Assembly (NCBI GenBank): GCA_023433505.1
Contig: JAEZCO010000031.1
Location: 62,001-126,000, forward strand
Direction: 5' to 3'
Origin: Bacillota bacterium
Lineage (GTDB): Bacteria > Bacillota > Clostridia > Acetivibrionales > DTU013
Length of the DNA stretch: 64,000 nucleotides
Below the pieces are notes generated by a model. The model made no database searches, was not told the origin of the DNA, and saw nothing but the letters and a program-made list of their open reading frames with translations. Shown piece after piece: positions 25,874-33,895 of the stretch (positions within the stretch are counted from its first letter, which is position 1; each line of letters starts with the position of its first letter). A program made the translations under genes and the position numbers.

Positions 25874-26689
25874 TTACTCTTCCAGCTCTTTCCTATGCCT
25901 CTCAAAAAATTTATAGAAATACCTCACATTCTCAAGGTCTGTCCATTTTGTCACCTTGAATTCCTTTGAATCAAGATTATAGATTTTGGCATCTAATGTC
26001 CCCAGCATAAATGGTGAATGCGTAGAAATAATAAACTGACATCCCAAAAGCCTTGACATTTTATTTATCTTCTCCGCTAACAATGTTTGATTTGCCGGCG
26101 ACAAGGATACCTCCGGCTCATCCAACAAATAAAGCGCATCCGATTCAACAAAATCATCAAACATTTGCAAAGTTGTTTCTCCATTCGAATACTTTTCCTG
26201 TGCAAATTTTAAAAATTCCATTTGTTTTCTCGACTTATCGGAGTTTTTAAATTGTTCTATTTGTTCCTTGTTCATCCCCCGCCGAACGTGTTCATAGATG
26301 TATCCGTCACCCAGAATTTGTTCCTGCTGTATTTTCTTTATTTCATATAAAATATCTTCGCTTTTAATATACCTGCTTCTCCGAGGAAGTCTGCCAATCT
26401 GCCTGCCGTCTTCATCTTCACCTAAAGTATAACTGCATTCATCGATGAACCTTGTGAAATAAGGTATAAGTCCATACTGATTGCTGGTGGCATACTCTTG
26501 TCCTTCAACCTGTAACTTATTTGCCATAATATTCAGCAGCGTAGATTTTCCAGACGCATTATTGCCATACAAAACTGTAATTGGCCTGAAAAATAATGAT
26601 TTCTCTGCTTTATCGGCAAACACATTATATGGGTAGATATTCGGATTACTTACTGTCTCCTTAGATAATAAAAAACTGCTTAAATATAT
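25874..26689 (-). CDS. AAA family ATPase (OLD/RecF-like), start codon apparently lost
   Basis: This SMC/ABC-like ATPase of about 250-271 residues has Walker A GNNASGKST, a long charged helical insert, Walker B YLLDEPEVSLSP and a switch His in ISTHSPFM. The first conventional start codon in frame is GTG 26621-26623, but it lies after a conserved-looking stretch (YLSSFLLSKETVSNPNIYPYN). The only place with a ribosome-binding site (AGAAGGTG) precedes an ATA codon at 26687-26689, where an ATG would be expected. The gene may be inactive, may use AUA, or may start late. Its relatives include stand-alone ATPases of uncertain, sometimes defence-related, function. Confidence 0.75.
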   Translation of the reverse strand: MYLSSFLLSKETVSNPNIYPYNVFADKAEKSLFFRPITVLYGNNASGKSTLLNIMANKLQVEGQEYATSNQYGLIPYFTRFIDECSYTLGEDEDGRQIGRLPRRSRYIKSEDILYEIKKIQQEQILGDGYIYEHVRRGMNKEQIEQFKNSDKSRKQMEFLKFAQEKYSNGETTLQMFDDFVESDALYLLDEPEVSLSPANQTLLAEKINKMSRLLGCQFIISTHSPFMLGTLDAKIYNLDSKEFKVTKWTDLENVRYFYKFFERHRKELEE

Positions 26690-26979
26690 TATAGCTTACA
26701 CCTTCTATCCTATGAATTTTACTCCAGTAAGCCGAATATTTCCATTTTCCTAAGGTTTGAGGATTATATCCTTTTGCTGCAACGTATTTCAGATATTCGG
26801 CTGCACTTAAGCGGTCCTTCTTTATCATTCAAATATGCCTGTGCGATTCCACCCAAAGCTCTATCATTACATGGAATCAATAGGCCTATAAAATTCCTAA
26901 AACCAATAACCGCTTTCATCATAAACAAAAGGCGGTGCTTTGTAAAGTAAAAGAACAACAAACAACACGGCAAACGCAT
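26661..26979 (-). pseudogene. Frameshifted remnant upstream of the AAA ATPase gene
   Basis: One frame from 26979 reads into GLLIPCNDRALGGIAQAYLNDKEGPL. At about 26810 the reading has to shift frame to continue as LSAAEYLKYVAAKGYNPQTL and GKWKYSAYWSKIHRIE, ending at a stop at 26661. The two halves together look like one protein interrupted by a frameshift. The family is not recognised. The remnant overlaps the start of the AAA ATPase gene and one copy of the flanking repeat. Confidence 0.35.
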
Positions 26980-27000
26980 GAAAAGTTAACTGAATAAAAC
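26908..27000. repeat. Diverged repeat, copy A (left of the GH112 locus)
   Basis: This segment matches 37523-37610 in the same orientation. Shared blocks are ATAACCGCT, GGCGG(T/C)G, CTTTGTAAAGT, AACAACAAACAA and a following GC-rich CGG/CGC core. The two copies lie on either side of the 10-kb GH112 locus. They are imperfect and contain insertions relative to each other. Confidence 0.5.
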
Positions 27001-27210
27001 CTCTTTGAAGATTTTCAAAAAATTTGCCATTACAGCAAAAGTATTCGACAGGAATATGTTACATGTAACGAATACTCCCTTATTTGTAATAATGTATATA
27101 ATCATACACTATTTTGACAACCAAATTGGGGAAAAGTACCTAAAACCATTGAGAGATAATGATTCTAGATACTTTCAATTTTAGGATTCTTAAGCTGGAA
27201 CATTATTGCT
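27001..27210. other. Intergenic region with nested palindromes
   Basis: AGTATTCG (27040-27047) and CGAATACT (27069-27076) are inverted copies that enclose the perfect 12-bp palindrome GTTACATGTAAC (27058-27069). It could be an operator or a cruciform. No gene with a start and ribosome-binding site is visible. Confidence 0.4.
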
Positions 27211-27249
27211 TCATGCGTTCATCGTAGGATTTTTGTGTAGAGTATCCAT
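27211..27249 (-). CDS. 12-codon open frame with an excellent ribosome-binding site
   Basis: Downstream of the GH112 gene on the same strand, GGAGGAGG (27256-27263) is followed 6 bp later by ATG and a 12-codon frame, MDTLHKNPTMNA, then a stop. The site is as strong as that of any gene in the operon, so translation is likely. The HKNP opening recalls the first residues of some glycosidases, which suggests the start of a deleted third enzyme gene. A leader peptide or chance is the alternative. Confidence 0.4.
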   Translation of the reverse strand: MDTLHKNPTMNA

Positions 27250-27278
27250 TTAATTCCTCCTCCAGCTTTACAAACAAT

Positions 27279-29468
27279 CTATTTCAATAAATATTCAATA
27301 GCAGTAAATTCATACGGGTTAAGCTGCACATTCACGCTATTTCGCTGTGAGTCTGTTATAACAGTCTCCTGCCTCTCCCCGCTGTTATTTATTACCGCCA
27401 ACATACCGCATTCCGGATAATATGCACATTCCGTGTATATATTGCTGCTCGACCATTTACAGTACTCATCTTCACAGCCTGCAGCCCAGTATATAGCTCT
27501 GTGCAGCAAACGTATATTTGAAGGTGAATATTTATGTCCTGACAAATATACTCCTCTACCCATGCCGAATGTATTGATTGCCATCTGCGGAGACCCGCAT
27601 CTGCTTACAAGCACAGTTGCTTTATTGTTCAAAATGAATATATTCTCTATGTCCTTTCCAAAATCCAGGCTGCCCTGCACATCCTCCATAATAAAATGCT
27701 TTTCGCGGGATATATCAAAAGAGTGCCTGTCAAAACCGGATGACAAACCGGACTCCCTGTCAACTCCCAGTACATGTGACATTTGAAAGTACTGGCCGCC
27801 GTATTTTGCCGCTGAAGGCTCACCTACCCCTATCAAGCCACCCCCACGGCTTACCCATTCAGTAATAGCCTCTATTATTTGCGGGTCTCTCCAGTAATAG
27901 CCTCCGCTCCAGGCGTCATCTATGCATCCGGCATTGATGATCACCTTTATATCTGATGGTATTCCTGTTTCAATTATATCCTGAAAGCTTATAAACTCAA
28001 CATTAACAGGCAATCCTGAAATTGATTCCATTACCTCATTATAGAAATTTCCCCGGTTGAAGTGCCCCCGGCAGCTCCAGGCGCGCATATTTCCCCATGC
28101 GTTCAGGATTGCTACCTTAAAAGATGACGAATAAGGCTTCCCTGCTCCATGCAGCGCCTTCAATGTCCTGAATTCCTTCAAGAGGTCCCCGACATACTCA
28201 ATAAATTCCTGGTGAGCTTCTACGAGGTGCAGATATCCTCCGAATCCTAACCGGTCCACACAATCCCGTACCAGTGCTCTGCGTATGTCCATCCAGTAAG
28301 TTCTGCATTCCATAGCCGGGTTTCCACCTTCTACAAATGTTCCCGCACCGTTTACGCCTGTCGGGAAGAAATACGGATGCAGCCTCAATTCCCTCACATC
28401 AACGTGCTTCGTCCCGGCAACTTTTCTCGCCTCAAATCCGCTAAAAATTCCATCGATTATACCATCAAAACATAATTCTTTGAATTTGTCCAATGTCGGT
28501 TCCATACCGATCCAGTGGTCATTATAAAAAACATATGCCTTTTTTCCGTATTTATGAACCAGGTCAACGCACTTCCTGCCGAACTTCACAACAAAGCTGT
28601 TTATAAAGTCCATCCATGCCCGGTACCGGTCTGAAGGCGGAAGGTAGGAATTATTATATAGACCTGCGTTCACAAAGTCCTCAGATTTAAGCCTGTAACC
28701 ATTTATCCTTTCAAACTCTTTAATGGAATATGAATTTACGGAAAACCCGTATCCTCCCCAATCATTGACTATAAATCTTCTATTGCTTTCAGACCCCCAA
28801 AGCCAAAAAAAGTTATAAAAAAGTGATGTAAATCTGACAACCTTCGTATTCACGTGCTCTATCAGCCAATGTTCAAGACTCCGGAGTATATGCTCCTGAA
28901 CCTCCGGATACATGGGTTCAATTGGCATCAGGTGTTCCCTGTCCCCCCAGTTGTTTGTAACATGGTTATATGCCGATATCTCCTCCCATATCCTGTAGGC
29001 CAGGAAATTAACAGTATATCTGTGCCATTTAACTGCATTACGAATAATTACAGTACCTGCTGATCCGTCATATATCCAATGTGAAGCCGGTATTTCATCC
29101 CCTGTCGTCCTGTCGAAAACCTGCCACCACTCTTCCTTATCATCTTTGTCATTTATTAAGAATTGATCCTTGAAGTAACCTTCGAGTAATTCAATTTTAA
29201 CCTCACTGCCATCTGCAATAACCGGAAAACTCATAAGATAAGTCTGCTGCAGCTTGTCCATATTCCTTTTTGCCCACTGATTATCCATGCGTATAAGGCA
29301 AAGTGTAGAATATATATCATACTCCGAAGAAACGATCCTATCCGAAAGCTGAGTACCGTCGCTATCCCGTATGACATCAGCTCCCCACTCTTCCGCAAGT
29401 CTCAATGTCAAATCCTCATAACCCGCCTCACCCGGCAGAGTAAAGCTTCCCTTATTCACTATATCCAT
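27279..29468 (-). CDS. GH112 family phosphorylase (galactosyl-beta-1,3-HexNAc or galactosyl-rhamnose type)
   Basis: This protein of about 729 residues matches GH112 along its whole length. It opens GSFTLPGEAGYEDLTLRLAEEWGAD, then has WQVFDRTTGDEIP, FLAYRIWEEISAYNH, the catalytic region FYNDHWIGMEP (Asp near residue 317 aligns with the general acid of the bifidobacterial lacto-N-biose phosphorylase), a Rossmann-like central domain and a C-terminal beta domain. The family phosphorolyses beta-galactosides such as lacto-N-biose, galacto-N-biose or galactosyl-1,4-rhamnose to galactose 1-phosphate, in the cytoplasm. Which acceptor applies cannot be decided by eye. ATG 29466-29468 follows AGGAG. It is the last full gene of the ABC operon. 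Confidence 0.9.
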   Translation of the reverse strand: MDIVNKGSFTLPGEAGYEDLTLRLAEEWGADVIRDSDGTQLSDRIVSSEYDIYSTLCLIRMDNQWAKRNMDKLQQTYLMSFPVIADGSEVKIELLEGYFKDQFLINDKDDKEEWWQVFDRTTGDEIPASHWIYDGSAGTVIIRNAVKWHRYTVNFLAYRIWEEISAYNHVTNNWGDREHLMPIEPMYPEVQEHILRSLEHWLIEHVNTKVVRFTSLFYNFFWLWGSESNRRFIVNDWGGYGFSVNSYSIKEFERINGYRLKSEDFVNAGLYNNSYLPPSDRYRAWMDFINSFVVKFGRKCVDLVHKYGKKAYVFYNDHWIGMEPTLDKFKELCFDGIIDGIFSGFEARKVAGTKHVDVRELRLHPYFFPTGVNGAGTFVEGGNPAMECRTYWMDIRRALVRDCVDRLGFGGYLHLVEAHQEFIEYVGDLLKEFRTLKALHGAGKPYSSSFKVAILNAWGNMRAWSCRGHFNRGNFYNEVMESISGLPVNVEFISFQDIIETGIPSDIKVIINAGCIDDAWSGGYYWRDPQIIEAITEWVSRGGGLIGVGEPSAAKYGGQYFQMSHVLGVDRESGLSSGFDRHSFDISREKHFIMEDVQGSLDFGKDIENIFILNNKATVLVSRCGSPQMAINTFGMGRGVYLSGHKYSPSNIRLLHRAIYWAAGCEDEYCKWSSSNIYTECAYYPECGMLAVINNSGERQETVITDSQRNSVNVQLNPYEFTAIEYLLK

Positions 29469-29489
29469 AGTCCCCAATCTCCTGCAATC

Positions 29490-30533
29490 CTATAAACTGA
29501 TTTCATTTATAATTTTCAATACCGTAGGCATGGAAATTCTCCAGTTTTCCGGAATGTGTTCTGAAACCTCGAAAGCCAGTCTCCGCCCGTCAGGCGCGGC
29601 ATCCCTCACCAACCTTTGTATTGTATCCTGCAGTATATCCCCGGGCAGTCCGTACAGAGTCACATTGATGTTCGACCAAAAAAGCTTATCCTTCCATATT
29701 GAGCGGCATTCGGCCAGAGTCATATCTCCCTCCGGCGGTTCTGTAAGCGATTCTATCAGGTCAATTTGCGAGTTGGCAATCAGTTGCCTGCAGCTTGACA
29801 GCTTGCCGTCATAATGGGTTCCAACGATCTTCCCGGCACCTTGCAGTATTGGAAACAGCTCATTATATATCGGTATATGAAACTTTTCAAATCGTGCCGG
29901 CCCCATAGTCTCCGCCGTAAAATTCTCTAAAACCGATATATATCTTCCGGGTCCTTCGGCTGCGATATTTATTACCTTGCGGAATTTTTTAAGAAGCGCC
30001 TCATACAACTCCTGTATCTCATCCTCAAAGTCAAACAGGTGGTAAGAAAAATTTTCAAGCCCGACAAAGTCGACCAGAATCACCTGTATAGGCGTCCTTC
30101 CTATATATGAAAGAGCAATTCCATACGGCAATATTTCTTTTTGGGTACTTATAAATTTATCATATGACGGTATTACATCGGTATGTTCAACTATATAGGT
30201 CATTACACGGTAGTCTTCGCTTGTTTCCAGCCAATGCTTCTGACACCAGCCTTCAGCATTTATAGTATATATTTCTCCTATAGGTGTTTTGGCTGTAATA
30301 CGTTCAAAGTCTCTTCCGCCTTCATCGTAAACAAGCCTTTCATACTCCACTTCACCATTCACTGCCTCTTCAAAGCATGATAAATGGTACACAACTCCCA
30401 ATCCATTCTTATACATTGGCTCCCATGCCGGATCCTTTGCAAAATGCTTCCATTCATTATGATAAATGGTATACGGTATTCTGTCCGGCTTTTCCCCGGA
30501 CCAAAATGCCTCAAGTCTTTCATGAATATTCAT
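29490..30533 (-). CDS. Uroporphyrinogen decarboxylase-fold protein in a sugar operon
   Basis: This protein of about 347 residues follows the URO-D superfamily: an N-terminal MNIHERLEAFWSGEKPDRIP opening, central VDFVGLENFSYHLFD and the C-terminal HYDGKLSS and SNINVTLYG segments of methyltransferase-like members (MtaA/CmuA relatives). It lies 21 bp upstream of the GH112 gene and 30 bp downstream of a permease gene, so it belongs to the sugar operon and is unlikely to make haem. Its role could be methyl or carboxyl removal from a sugar aglycone. That is speculation. Confidence 0.82.
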   Translation of the reverse strand: MNIHERLEAFWSGEKPDRIPYTIYHNEWKHFAKDPAWEPMYKNGLGVVYHLSCFEEAVNGEVEYERLVYDEGGRDFERITAKTPIGEIYTINAEGWCQKHWLETSEDYRVMTYIVEHTDVIPSYDKFISTQKEILPYGIALSYIGRTPIQVILVDFVGLENFSYHLFDFEDEIQELYEALLKKFRKVINIAAEGPGRYISVLENFTAETMGPARFEKFHIPIYNELFPILQGAGKIVGTHYDGKLSSCRQLIANSQIDLIESLTEPPEGDMTLAECRSIWKDKLFWSNINVTLYGLPGDILQDTIQRLVRDAAPDGRRLAFEVSEHIPENWRISMPTVLKIINEISL

Positions 30534-30563
30534 ATATTCCCCCCCCAAATTCGTCGTTAGTGA

Positions 30564-31385
30564 TCAGCCTTTTATCGCACCTGCTGTAAGTCCGCGTATA
30601 AGGCTTTTTGAGTTAACCGCAAATATGATCAGCACAGGTATTGTAGCTAGTGTCAATGCAAACATTCTTGCCCCGTATTCCTGGCGGTATTGGTTTCCTA
30701 ATGCAAAAAGGCCCAATGGTATTGTATACATCTTCTCCTTGTTTATAAAAACAAGGGGCATCAGGAAATTATTCCATGAATACATAAATATCAGCAGAAA
30801 CAGCGTGACACAGGCAGACTTCGTAAACGGGAAGGCCAGCCTGAAGAAAATACCAAACTCAGTGCACCCGTCAATTCTGGCGCTTTCCATAATCTCCGTC
30901 GGGAATCCGTCTTTCATAAACTGCGTTAACAGAAAAACCCCGTAGGGACTTATCATGGCAGATACGATCAAAGGAAGATGGGTATTAGACCAGTGGAAAC
31001 TTTTCATTTCTATCAAAAAGCCTATGATGGATACGCCGAAGGGAATCATCATGATACCCAGTACAATGTTAAATATGGCCTTCTGAAGGCGGAATTCATA
31101 TTTAGCCAGCGCAAATCCCGCCATTGCACTGATCAGGACTCCAAGCGCCCCTGCTAGTACGGCTATATAGAAGCTGTTCCAGTAAAATCGCAGGAAGCCG
31201 CTTTCAAAAACCTGTTTAGCGTTATATAACAGGCTGGTACCCGGTAACAGGTTTAGCTTGCTCACCACATCCTGGCTTTGGTGCGTCGACATCATGACCA
31301 TCATATAGAAAGGGAAGACGGACACAATTGTTATTACCGACAATATGACCATTGAAATAGAATTAAACATTCTGCTTTTCTTCAA
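30564..31385 (-). CDS. CUT1-type ABC sugar permease (MalG-like)
   Basis: This 273-residue permease has six predicted membrane segments and the cytoplasmic EAA loop MESARIDGCTEFGIFFRLAFPF, followed by the conserved AGAIKG C-terminus typical of MalG-type proteins. The start is TTG at 31385, because AGGAGGG lies 7 bp upstream. The gene overlaps the end of the other permease gene by 23 bp. It forms the channel with that protein and takes sugar from the lipoprotein encoded at 32425. The ATPase (MsmK/UgpC type) is not in the window. Confidence 0.92.
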   Translation of the reverse strand: MKKSRMFNSISMVILSVITIVSVFPFYMMVMMSTHQSQDVVSKLNLLPGTSLLYNAKQVFESGFLRFYWNSFYIAVLAGALGVLISAMAGFALAKYEFRLQKAIFNIVLGIMMIPFGVSIIGFLIEMKSFHWSNTHLPLIVSAMISPYGVFLLTQFMKDGFPTEIMESARIDGCTEFGIFFRLAFPFTKSACVTLFLLIFMYSWNNFLMPLVFINKEKMYTIPLGLFALGNQYRQEYGARMFALTLATIPVLIIFAVNSKSLIRGLTAGAIKG

Positions 31386-32331
31386 GGATCTTCCCTCCTT
31401 TCTTAATTACAACCATCCCTATCAACGTAAAAACAAGAATGATCAAGAACAAGCTATAGGTTGTAGCCGCTCCATAACCAATCCTTCCCATCTTCAGGGA
31501 CTGGTCCATAAAATTGGTCATGACTGTCATCAAAGGCTTTTCGATGGACATCTGCGCCCCCTGTCCAAGTCCCCGGAGCAGCAGATAAGGCTGGTCCAGC
31601 AACTGTAACAGATAAATGACACTTGTAATTACAAGGAAGGAGGTTACATTACTTAATAAAGGTACCGTAATCTTACGGAATGTGGTGAAACGGGATGCTC
31701 CATCTACTTTTGCAGCCTCGTATACTTCAACCGGAATAGAAGACATCCCTGCAAGGTACATCAACATATAGTATCCGGTCCACTGCCATACGATCATCAG
31801 AACGAGCATCGTTCTCTGCAAGTAATTCGGAGCAGTCAACCAGTTGATTCCTTCATTGAAAATTCCCAATTTCACAAGGGCCAAATTTACCACACCAATT
31901 TTTTGATCAAACATCAAGCTGAAAATAATGGCTATGGCAACCGGTGTGGTAATATAGGGTAAATAATTTGCCGTCTGAAAAAAATTTCTATATTTAATCC
32001 CATCACTGAATAGCAATTCCGACAGGAAAAGTCCGAGGAAAATTACCAATGGGATTGTAGCCACCATGATGATGAATGTATTGCCAACAGATTTAAGAAA
32101 ATACGGGTCCGAGGAAAAAAGCTTAATATAATTTTGAATACCTACGAACTTTTTTGGCTCTGTCACATCCCATCTGAACAAACTGATATAGAAGGAATAC
32201 AAAATGGGATACATGAAGAAAACCATATAGCTTACTAAAAATGGAGCAAGAAATATGAATGGCCATTTCCTTAAACCATGATTCAATTTACCTTTCCGAA
32301 CAACGCTATTCCTGTCTATGCCATTTTTCAT
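31363..32331 (-). CDS. CUT1-type ABC sugar permease (MalF/LplB-like)
   Basis: This 322-residue permease has an N-terminal positively charged tail, a first membrane segment near residues 27-50, and an EAA loop with YEAAKVDGASRFTTFRKITVPL. It is the MalF-like half of the importer. AGGTGAG precedes ATG 32329-32331. The gene follows the binding-protein gene after a perfect 13-bp stem-loop that probably lowers permease expression relative to the binding protein. Confidence 0.93.
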   Translation of the reverse strand: MKNGIDRNSVVRKGKLNHGLRKWPFIFLAPFLVSYMVFFMYPILYSFYISLFRWDVTEPKKFVGIQNYIKLFSSDPYFLKSVGNTFIIMVATIPLVIFLGLFLSELLFSDGIKYRNFFQTANYLPYITTPVAIAIIFSLMFDQKIGVVNLALVKLGIFNEGINWLTAPNYLQRTMLVLMIVWQWTGYYMLMYLAGMSSIPVEVYEAAKVDGASRFTTFRKITVPLLSNVTSFLVITSVIYLLQLLDQPYLLLRGLGQGAQMSIEKPLMTVMTNFMDQSLKMGRIGYGAATTYSLFLIILVFTLIGMVVIKKGGKILEEKQNV

Positions 32332-32360
32332 AACAACTCACCTTTTTGCTATTTAATAAA

Positions 32361-32400
32361 GGATGTGGCAGCCATACTGAACTTTACGGCTGCCACATCC
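32361..32400. promoter_or_regulatory. Intercistronic stem-loop between binding protein and permease genes
   Basis: GGATGTGGCAGCC (32361-32373) and GGCTGCCACATCC (32388-32400) form a perfect 13-bp stem with a 14-base loop. It lies 25 bp after the binding-protein stop. Such stems protect the upstream mRNA and cause partial termination, which gives an excess of binding protein over permeases. Confidence 0.75.
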
Positions 32401-32424
32401 ACACAACCTGGTTTTACGGAAATC

Positions 32425-33786
32425 TTACCACTGAAGATCAGGGCACTTGTCTTTGATTTCCTTTGTCAGAATTTCCTTATATTTTGCTTCCGTTACTGAG
32501 CTATCGTTGATAACGGTAGTTTCGGCAACTTTAAACGCTTCTTTTATCTGGTTCATGTAAAGTTCAGGAGCCCTGACCTTATTTTTGGGCGCCATTTGCT
32601 TCATAAACTTGTCTGCGATATTCTGCGGTGCAAAATAGGGATTCGTATCTTTAGAGAAATCATGCGTATCTATGAATGACTTGAGCGGTACATAAAAACC
32701 TCTTGCAGTAACATTGCCCATCACACCCTCGTCTGTTCCAAAGGCCCAATTGAGGTATGCGAAAGCAGCTTCTTTATTCTTGCTGCCTTTCCAGATGCCG
32801 TACATCGTTCCACCCATATTATACGGCCCGCCGGGAGCTTCCATAATCCTCCATTTTCCATTCCCATTCTTGTCGTTTGGCTGGATAACAAATGCAGGAG
32901 TCCACGCTGCCGCGTTTAAGAAAATGTGGTTGTCATCGGCAATTGCAGCATTCATTGCAGGAGTATAGTGGTCAGAAATCGTCTTATCGAAACCTTTTGC
33001 AGCAATCATATCTTTAAGGATCTTATACCTCTGACTTGGCATTGTATTAAGCAAATAGTCGGTAGGCTTGTTATCCTGAGTCCATGGCTCCGACCCAAAG
33101 CAGTCAAAATATTCCTGTATATCGGCCCATGCATGAAACAAATATACCTTTCCACCGCTTTTTTGTTGAACTTCCTTTGCCTTAGCCGTCATTACATCCC
33201 ACGTATTTAACGTTTTTTCAAGCTCTGCAGGGTCGTCAGTACCAAGGTACTGTTTTGCCAAATTTGCTTTATATGCCAGACCGCCTACTGTGATACTTCC
33301 TTCGAAGGCCACCATCTTGCCGTCAAATGAAGTCAGGGGCACCGTATAATCAAGGAACTTACTTTTGTCAACATTATACGGAGCAGCCTCCAGATTATCC
33401 AGTAAATCCATCTTTAGCAGTCTCGCCCGGAAACCCATTTCACCCAGCAATATGTCGCCAAGATCCGAACCGCCTGCAACAGAGGTCTGAATCTTATTGA
33501 TATAATCGTCATAACCAACGGCGAGTACGTCGATCTTTACGTTGGGATAAACCTTGTTGAACTCTGCAACGGTTGCATCTTCAGTCCCCTTGTCCCATGT
33601 CCACAATGCAGCCGTGCCTTTAACATCTGCAGGCGAATTGGCTTGTGTGGTTTGTGAGGCTGTAGTTTGTGCCGATGACGTTTCTGTATTGCCGGAATTA
33701 CTGCTTCCGCACCCTGAAAACACGCCCCCTGCAATCACAAGCACAACCAAGAGGCATAGGGCTTTACTGATAAATCTCTTTTGCAT
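32425..33786 (-). CDS. ABC sugar-binding lipoprotein
   Basis: This 453-residue protein has a signal peptide with a lipobox (VFSGC, Cys near residue 26), a Ser/Thr/Gln-rich linker, and then a family-1 extracellular solute-binding domain with TAALWTWDKGTED and AFAYLNWAFGT near the end. It would be tethered outside the membrane by a lipid and deliver an oligosaccharide to the two permeases encoded downstream. AGGAGG precedes ATG 33784-33786. The ligand is likely the beta-galactoside cleaved by the GH112 enzyme of the same operon. Confidence 0.93.
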   Translation of the reverse strand: MQKRFISKALCLLVVLVIAGGVFSGCGSSNSGNTETSSAQTTASQTTQANSPADVKGTAALWTWDKGTEDATVAEFNKVYPNVKIDVLAVGYDDYINKIQTSVAGGSDLGDILLGEMGFRARLLKMDLLDNLEAAPYNVDKSKFLDYTVPLTSFDGKMVAFEGSITVGGLAYKANLAKQYLGTDDPAELEKTLNTWDVMTAKAKEVQQKSGGKVYLFHAWADIQEYFDCFGSEPWTQDNKPTDYLLNTMPSQRYKILKDMIAAKGFDKTISDHYTPAMNAAIADDNHIFLNAAAWTPAFVIQPNDKNGNGKWRIMEAPGGPYNMGGTMYGIWKGSKNKEAAFAYLNWAFGTDEGVMGNVTARGFYVPLKSFIDTHDFSKDTNPYFAPQNIADKFMKQMAPKNKVRAPELYMNQIKEAFKVAETTVINDSSVTEAKYKEILTKEIKDKCPDLQW

Positions 33787-33895
33787 GATATTCCTCCTAC
33801 GTTTCTAGATTTTTATTACACCTTAATCATAAAAGAGATGACTATTATTTTGAATATAACATTCCCGCTTTTTTGTATAAAAATCCGATGCCCGG

